From Bacillus timonensis (lineage in GTDB: Bacteria > Bacillota > Bacilli > Bacillales > Bacillaceae_L), in NCBI RefSeq assembly GCF_004799755.1, contig NZ_SLUB01000035.1:1-44972 (forward strand): 44,972 bases of DNA. The letters are read 5' to 3'. Shown here in pieces: positions 40,629 through 44,972 of this stretch. The notes under the pieces are model-generated. The model was not told where the DNA came from and searched no databases. It saw only the letters and a program-made list of their open reading frames with translations. Numbering within the stretch: position 1 is the first letter of the stretch; each line of letters begins with the position of its first letter. Position numbers and translations under genes: made by a program.

Positions 40629-41990
40629 CTATGAAGCTATATCTGATTCCGATTCATAGTTTCTACCAGTCCTAGCGACTTTTACCCAATCTCTGTTAAA
40701 GAAATAAGCAACACTTCCGTACATCACAAAATACATGATCACAAATCTGTGAATTGTAACGTCATAGATAATTGTCATTAATAGACGGGACCAACTCTTC
40801 TTTTCAAAAGTAAAGCCATAGCGCTTTACCTGCCTAATGGCTGATAAATCATATAAGAAGTTAAATACAATGATGTATAACAAATAAAGAACAACAAAGC
40901 TAAGTAATGAAACGGAGAAATCCCCGATGGCCAAATAAATGACAATGCCTGCTGTAACATAAGATGCTAGAACAGCAACTACAAATGATTCAACAATGTA
41001 GAAGAAGGAAACAGACTTTGTAAACATCGTGCTTAACAGAAATGGAAAGAATTGAACGAGACAGTCGATATATCCTTTTTGCCAGCGGAGTCTCTGCTTA
41101 TATAAATCTTTCCAGGTTTCTGGTAACTCCGTATAACTAATTGCATCAGAAACCAGTACAATCTTCTTTTTTTTGTTTTCTTTTCTTGTTATGTACTTTT
41201 GAATTTTTAATGTAATGTCAATATCTTCACCAACCGAAGATCGATAGCCTCCGACCTCCACAAGCAGTTTCTTATTAAAGATACCGAAAGCCCCAGAAAT
41301 AATGGCTAATCCCTGAAAACGTGCAAGGGAAACTTTTGTTACATAAAAAGCTTTCAAAAAATCAAGCATTTGAACACGTAAAAGCATATTAACCTTAAGT
41401 GAAAGCTTGCTTAATGGATTTTCTGTTTTGGTTTGTAGTACATGTACCATACCACCTGCTGCAACAACATCCTCATCAGCAAATTTATTGTTAACAGCAG
41501 TTAACGCAGACTCTGTTAACACTGTATCCGCATCTAATGTAACTATCAGTTCTTTTGATGAATATTCAATACCAGCATTTAACGCATCCGCTTTTCCGCC
41601 ATTCAGTTTATTCACAACATAGATATTGGGATAAATCTTAGATTGGAAAGTACTTTCAACTAGGTTATGCGGCAGGGAATTATTAGAAGTTTTCCAGCAA
41701 GGTTCTAACTTTAAATACTCATGCAATAGACGAAACGTATGGTCAGTCGAACCATCATTGATATAAATCACTTCAAAGTTTTGGTAGGACAATGACTTCA
41801 TACTGTTAATAGAGGTTTTAATAATTCCTGCCTCGTTGTAACAAGGGATTAAGATGCTTATTCCTTTCTGTGTTGTTGGGTTGTGCTTTTTGTTTTCTCC
41901 CTGAACACTAAAAATAGGTAAACAGTGGAAAATATGGAGTACAGGGAAAAACAAACATAACACGAATAAAATTTCCAGATAGAATTCCAA
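40629..41990 (-). CDS. Membrane GT2 processive glycosyltransferase (PgaC/IcaA-like)
   Basis: 453 residues: one N-terminal helix (about 3-20), a cytoplasmic GT2 domain and three to four C-terminal helices (from about 315). GT2 motifs: SILIPCYNEAGI, VIYINDGSTD, ELIVTLDADTVL (DxD-like), GEDIDITLKIQ and the processive QRLRWQKGY. The layout is that of PgaC/IcaA and hyaluronan synthases, so it may polymerise a beta-linked HexNAc or similar backbone. It starts at a TTG (41990) after AAAGGGGAACC. It is the first gene of the minus-strand polysaccharide operon; the 820 bases upstream are gene-free. Confidence 0.88.
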   Translation of the reverse strand: MEFYLEILFVLCLFFPVLHIFHCLPIFSVQGENKKHNPTTQKGISILIPCYNEAGIIKTSINSMKSLSYQNFEVIYINDGSTDHTFRLLHEYLKLEPCWKTSNNSLPHNLVESTFQSKIYPNIYVVNKLNGGKADALNAGIEYSSKELIVTLDADTVLTESALTAVNNKFADEDVVAAGGMVHVLQTKTENPLSKLSLKVNMLLRVQMLDFLKAFYVTKVSLARFQGLAIISGAFGIFNKKLLVEVGGYRSSVGEDIDITLKIQKYITRKENKKKKIVLVSDAISYTELPETWKDLYKQRLRWQKGYIDCLVQFFPFLLSTMFTKSVSFFYIVESFVVAVLASYVTAGIVIYLAIGDFSVSLLSFVVLYLLYIIVFNFLYDLSAIRQVKRYGFTFEKKSWSRLLMTIIYDVTIHRFVIMYFVMYGSVAYFFNRDWVKVARTGRNYESESDIAS

Positions 41991-42685
41991 GAATCGGTTC
42001 CCCTTTCTACATTCGTTTATTGAACAAATTTATTTTTTGAATACAACCTTCTCATTTACGAAATATTCCAATTACTCACGATATATTTACGTACATAATT
42101 CATTCTACTTTTTGAATATTTTTATCCAGACAATCATGCGTTGAAAAAATAGAATAGTATGCCGAAAATTGCCCACGCCTTCTCTCGGTTCCTATCACAA
42201 TAAAACATTTGTCGAAATATGACTCCTCTCAAAATAGTATTTCAAGATAAGGTATATTTTACAAGGGGGTAACATAAAAACTATTCATAATACCCACTTA
42301 TCATTACAACTATATTTCAGTCACTAATCATTCCAGCCTACAATATTTTACATTTATAACGATTTAGTAATTTAAAGGAACTTAGACTACAGATAATTTA
42401 CATTATCGAAATATTTGTCTATTTTTAGAAAAAATTGTGTGTTTCAAAACGAAAATTATAGGGTTTTTCAATGTTATCGTCCGAAAATTGCAAGTATAAA
42501 ATACATAGTCTTTTAGAACTGAATTTGACCTGGAGTGGTGCATATAGTACCTCTCTTTTGCAGAACAGTTGTTGAAATATCTGGCTTTCTGGCTCTAGTT
42601 CTATACGCGCAGAGGTTCAAAATCAAATCATTTTGGGACTATTTATGAGTGTTGCATTTGTTTTTTCAACCCTCTTTACTATTTT
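41991..42685. other. Gene-free AT-rich stretch between divergent polysaccharide genes
   Basis: No reading frame with a ribosome site is visible in this roughly 800-base region between the divergent GT2 and acetyltransferase genes. It must contain the promoter of the long minus-strand operon, but I could not find a convincing -35/-10 pair on that strand. Short motifs such as TCGAAATAT recur (near 42213 and 42408) without clear order. The length suggests complex regulation or a decayed gene. Confidence 0.5.
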
Positions 42686-42714
42686 TTTACAAAATACAAT
42701 CATTTAGATATAAA
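42686..42714 (+). promoter_or_regulatory. Possible promoter of the 207-aa acetyltransferase gene
   Basis: TTTACA (42686-42691), 17-base spacer and TATAAA (42709-42714), about 100 bases upstream of the start codon. Confidence 0.4.
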
Positions 42715-42810
42715 GTATGATAGATTCATATTATTTGTACCTTAAGTAAGATTTACTAAAGCTTTCTCTTAAAATATAATGTTACTAATTAAAAAGGAGG
42801 ATAGTACTTC

Positions 42811-43434
42811 ATGATCTTACAAGAAACCATAAAAGGATTAACCTTTAATATTTACGGTAAAAACAATAATCTGGATGCGAACATTGACAAGGTCACATTT
42901 AGGCAAACGGAGATTAAAATAACGGGATCCAATAATAAAATTACGATTGGGGATGAGGCTCAACTGCAAAACCTCCTTATACATATTCGAGGTTCAAATA
43001 ATGAAATACATATTGGAGCAGAATCTCATTTAATCGGTCATATGCTTTTAAAAGGAAAAAGACAATCGATCAAAATTGGGGATCGAACTACGTTTAAAAA
43101 TGTATATTTACTATCTCAAGAAAATAAAAACATAGAAATTGGATCAGATTGTATGTTGTCATATGATATAGCCATTCGTACAACGGACGCACACTCAGTC
43201 ATAAACCTAGAAACGAATGAAAGAACGAACCATGCAGATCACGTTAAGATCGGAAATCACGTGTGGATTGCAGCTAATTGCTTAATTTCTAAAGGTGTCA
43301 CCATTTCTGATGACTGCATTATTGGTGCACGATCAGTCGTAACTAAACCATTCACTGAACCTCATTGCACTATAGCTGGATCCCCAGCTAAAGTTATCAA
43401 AAGAGGGACAAGTTGGACTAGAGAAAGATTATAA
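42811..43434 (+). CDS. Left-handed beta-helix acyltransferase, 207 aa
   Basis: 207-residue protein built from hexapeptide-like turns. The N-terminal half has repeated GSNNKITIG / GSNNEIHIG turns. The C-terminal half has the acetyltransferase signature KIGNHVWIAANCLISKGVTI, DDCIIGARSVVTK and the end AGSPAKVIKRG, as in O-acetyltransferases acting on sugars with acetyl-CoA. A conserved His (in TTDAHSV) could be catalytic. AAGGAGG precedes the ATG. It diverges from the polysaccharide operon and is a likely modifier of its sugar, though this is inferred from position. Confidence 0.82.
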   Translation: MILQETIKGLTFNIYGKNNNLDANIDKVTFRQTEIKITGSNNKITIGDEAQLQNLLIHIRGSNNEIHIGAESHLIGHMLLKGKRQSIKIGDRTTFKNVYLLSQENKNIEIGSDCMLSYDIAIRTTDAHSVINLETNERTNHADHVKIGNHVWIAANCLISKGVTISDDCIIGARSVVTKPFTEPHCTIAGSPAKVIKRGTSWTRERL

Positions 43435-43454
43435 GACCATAAAAGGTCTTTTTT
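43433..43454 (+). terminator. Intrinsic terminator after the 207-aa acetyltransferase
   Basis: AAGACC and GGTCTT form a 6-bp stem with an ATAAAA loop, followed by a T run. It begins at the stop codon. Confidence 0.75.
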
Positions 43455-43578
43455 CTTTATTATCTAGAGAACGCAATTACTGAATCAGTTATCTTTTGCA
43501 TTCTCTCCATTCACTTCTAAACTGTCCTGATGTTGACTTTATACATGCTTATTAATTTTTATCAAAGGTGGTACTAAT

Positions 43579-44307
43579 ATGACTCTTAAAGAAGAACTAC
43601 TGAAAAGAGGAGTATGGCTAAACGATGATTCTAACATTACTAAACAATCACGTCTCTCTATAGAGCCTCCAATCCGACTTTTAAATACCCAAGTCTCATA
43701 TGGAAATATTGGCGCATTTACAAATATTCGTGGTGGTGTGGTTCGAACGGTTAAGAGTATTGGAAGATTCACGACCATAGCACCTGGCGTTACAATTGGA
43801 ATGGGTGAGCACCCTATTCACTATTTAAGCAGTCACACTTTCCAATATGATAAATCGTTTGGATTTAATTTTTGGGATGAAGCGAAACGATTTAAAACAA
43901 AAGTAAACTATAAAATACCAAAGGAAAACCCTGTGATAGGAAGTGACGTATGGATTGGTGCAAATGTCACCATTCTTAAAGGGGTTACGATAGGTGATGG
44001 AGCTGTTATTGCTGCAGGAGCTGTTGTTACAAAGGATGTAGAGCCCTACTCAATCGTTGGAGGAGTTCCAGCTAAATTCATTAAGTATCGTTTTGATGAA
44101 GATACAATTAAACGTCTATTAGAAATAAAATGGTGGAATTACATGCTTGACTCTCTAGAAGGGCTGGACTTTTCCGATATAGAATCTGCTTTGCTTGAAC
44201 TTGAGAACAGGAAGGCAAAAGGCTTACTTACTAAAAGAAAAAGACAGTTGGTTAAAATTAAGGATAGGGAAATTATTACTGAGCAGGTAGCCTCCTCGAC
44301 CCAGTAA
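43579..44307 (+). CDS. CatB-like (XAT family) O-acetyltransferase
   Basis: 242-residue left-handed beta-helix acetyltransferase of the xenobiotic/sugar type. Features: [19 protein letters not shown] with the catalytic-type His after MGE, an inserted loop [19 protein letters not shown], then [37 protein letters not shown] and [12 protein letters not shown]. The C-terminal 55 residues are helical and basic ([13 protein letters not shown] and a Lys/Arg-rich tail). AAAGGTGG precedes the ATG. A polysaccharide O-acetyltransferase role is likely from context; antibiotic acetylation is less likely. Confidence 0.88.
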   Translation: MTLKEELLKRGVWLNDDSNITKQSRLSIEPPIRLLNTQVSYGNIGAFTNIRGGVVRTVKSIGRFTTIAPGVTIGMGEHPIHYLSSHTFQYDKSFGFNFWDEAKRFKTKVNYKIPKENPVIGSDVWIGANVTILKGVTIGDGAVIAAGAVVTKDVEPYSIVGGVPAKFIKYRFDEDTIKRLLEIKWWNYMLDSLEGLDFSDIESALLELENRKAKGLLTKRKRQLVKIKDREIITEQVASSTQ

Positions 44308-44344
44308 CTATACACAGTGACACCAAATGCTTCGGAATGATTGT

Positions 44345-44415
44345 ATTCAGGGTATGATGGCACATCCGAAAAAAAAGGCAAGAGTACCCACTTAACGGGT
44401 TCCGATTCAGGGTAC
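44345..44415. repeat. Short direct and inverted repeats after the acetyltransferase gene
   Basis: ATTCAGGGTA occurs twice (44345-44354 and 44405-44414), and GTACCC (44384-44389) pairs with GGGTAC (44410-44415). The arrangement could be a decayed element end or a weak terminator. Confidence 0.35.
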
Positions 44416-44442
44416 AAAACAGTAAATCACAATAACGTTTTT

Positions 44443-44470
44443 AGCGTGAATTCACAAACGAATTCACGCT
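44443..44470. terminator. Intrinsic terminator after the XAT acetyltransferase
   Basis: Perfect 11-bp arms, AGCGTGAATTC and GAATTCACGCT, with a 6-base loop and a TTAATTTTCTT tail on the plus strand, about 135 bases after the stop codon. Confidence 0.7.
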
Positions 44471-44689
44471 TTAATTTTCTTGTTTTAGTAACGTTTGGAT
44501 ACAGTTTTTATAAAAAAATAATTAAAACTCACATCAGTTTTTTGGGAGTGTGGCAATACTTATTGTACAGTGAGAATGTTCTTGTGAAAATAGGTGCGTT
44601 ATTGTCGGTGAATTGCTTTTCGGTCCAAAGTTGAAGATGCAACAGCGTGTTTGCTGAATGAAGTAAATTCTAATATTAAAGGAGTTACT

Positions 44690-44972
44690 CGACTTCAGAC
44701 ATAACTAAGATGTTTTGGCTTTCCCTTGTCAGAAGATGCTTCGACTTCAGACATAACTAAGATGTTTTGGCTTTCCTTTGTCAGAAGATGCTTCGACTTC
44801 AGACACAACCGAGATGTTTTGGCTTTCCTTTGTCAGAAGATGCATCGCCTTCGGAAACAACCGCGATGTTTTGGCTTTCCTTTGTCCGAAGATGCTTCGA
44901 CTTCAGACATAACTGAGATTTTTTGGCTTTCTTTTGTCAGAAGATGCTTCGACTTCGGACATAACTAAGATG
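44690..44972. repeat. 52-bp tandem repeat array (at least 5.4 copies, continues past the window)
   Basis: Units start at 44690, 44742, 44794, 44846, 44898 and 44950, an exact 52-base period. The consensus begins CGACTTCAGACATAACTAAG, then ATGTTTTGGCTTTCCTTTGT and CAGAAGATGCTT. Copies differ by a few substitutions, and the fourth (44846) is the most diverged. Each unit junction has a hyphenated dyad of the form TGTCnGAAG...CTTCnGACA. Because 52 is not a multiple of three, the array cannot be a coding repeat in one frame. Region 44471-44689 before it shows nothing definite. Confidence 0.92.

Noticed and set aside
42241-42680. Remnant of an insertion sequence in the gene-free stretch
   Set aside because: I found no terminal inverted repeats, target duplication or transposase-like translation in any frame.
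44726-44968. 80-codon open frame across the 52-bp repeats
   Set aside because: The repeat period is not divisible by three, so the frame shifts in each unit; openness is a by-product of the repeat sequence.
44690-44972. CRISPR array
   Set aside because: Units abut directly with no unique spacers and differ by scattered substitutions; no cas genes are near.

Overview
The window looks like the chromosome of a low-GC, endospore-forming Gram-positive bacterium of the Bacillaceae. Support comes from Bacillus-type Shine-Dalgarno sites, three guanine-class purine riboswitches, the yeaC-yeaD-yebA-guaA-pbuG gene order known from Bacillus subtilis, a NupNOPQ-type nucleoside transporter, a SinI-like antirepressor, GerP-like spore proteins and a match to a sigma-K promoter. 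Most genes lie on the minus strand. I saw no tRNA, insertion sequence, prophage or CRISPR array.

Layout. 1-460: 5' end of a 16S rRNA gene leaving the window on the left, with tandem rRNA promoters. 546-8559: purine and envelope housekeeping genes (pbuG and guaA, each behind its own guanine riboswitch, then the yebA/yeaD/yeaC transglutaminase-DUF58-MoxR operon). 8703-12010: a betaine-type ABC transporter ordered binding protein, permease, ATPase, with inverted repeats in its leader. 12096-16049: small accessory genes (orphan membrane protein, TetR regulator coupled to a SinI-like peptide, Ser/Arg-rich peptide facing a Ser/Thr kinase, stand-alone L25/Ctc protein). 16234-21461: guanosine-type ABC transporter nupNOPQ under a third guanine riboswitch. 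21750-23276: a SurA-N lipoprotein and a YdjM-type membrane protein. 23468-25389: five small genes that look like a divergent GerP-type spore-coat/germination set.

25584-41990 is the most unusual part: about 16 kb of co-directional genes that look like one capsule-type polysaccharide locus. It holds a complete Kdo pathway (kdsD arabinose-5-phosphate isomerase, kdsA, kdsC, kdsB), a KpsS-like protein, a KpsM/KpsT-like exporter, a single-module KpsC-like protein and a roughly 1505-residue protein with three KpsC-like modules in tandem, a helical linker and a C-terminal sialyltransferase (GT29)-like domain. A GT2 synthase, an LCP ligase, a HIT protein, a LysM-polysaccharide deacetylase and CMP kinase complete it. 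No outer-membrane export genes (KpsD/KpsE) are present. The parts suggest a Kdo-containing surface polymer made and exported in a monoderm and possibly fixed to the wall by the LCP enzyme, with the CMP released by Kdo transfer recycled by the CMP kinase.

41991-44972: an 820-bp gene-free stretch, two left-handed beta-helix acetyltransferases on the plus strand (possibly acetylating the same polymer) and a 52-bp tandem repeat array running off the right edge. Identifications rest on motif recognition by eye; no database search was possible.
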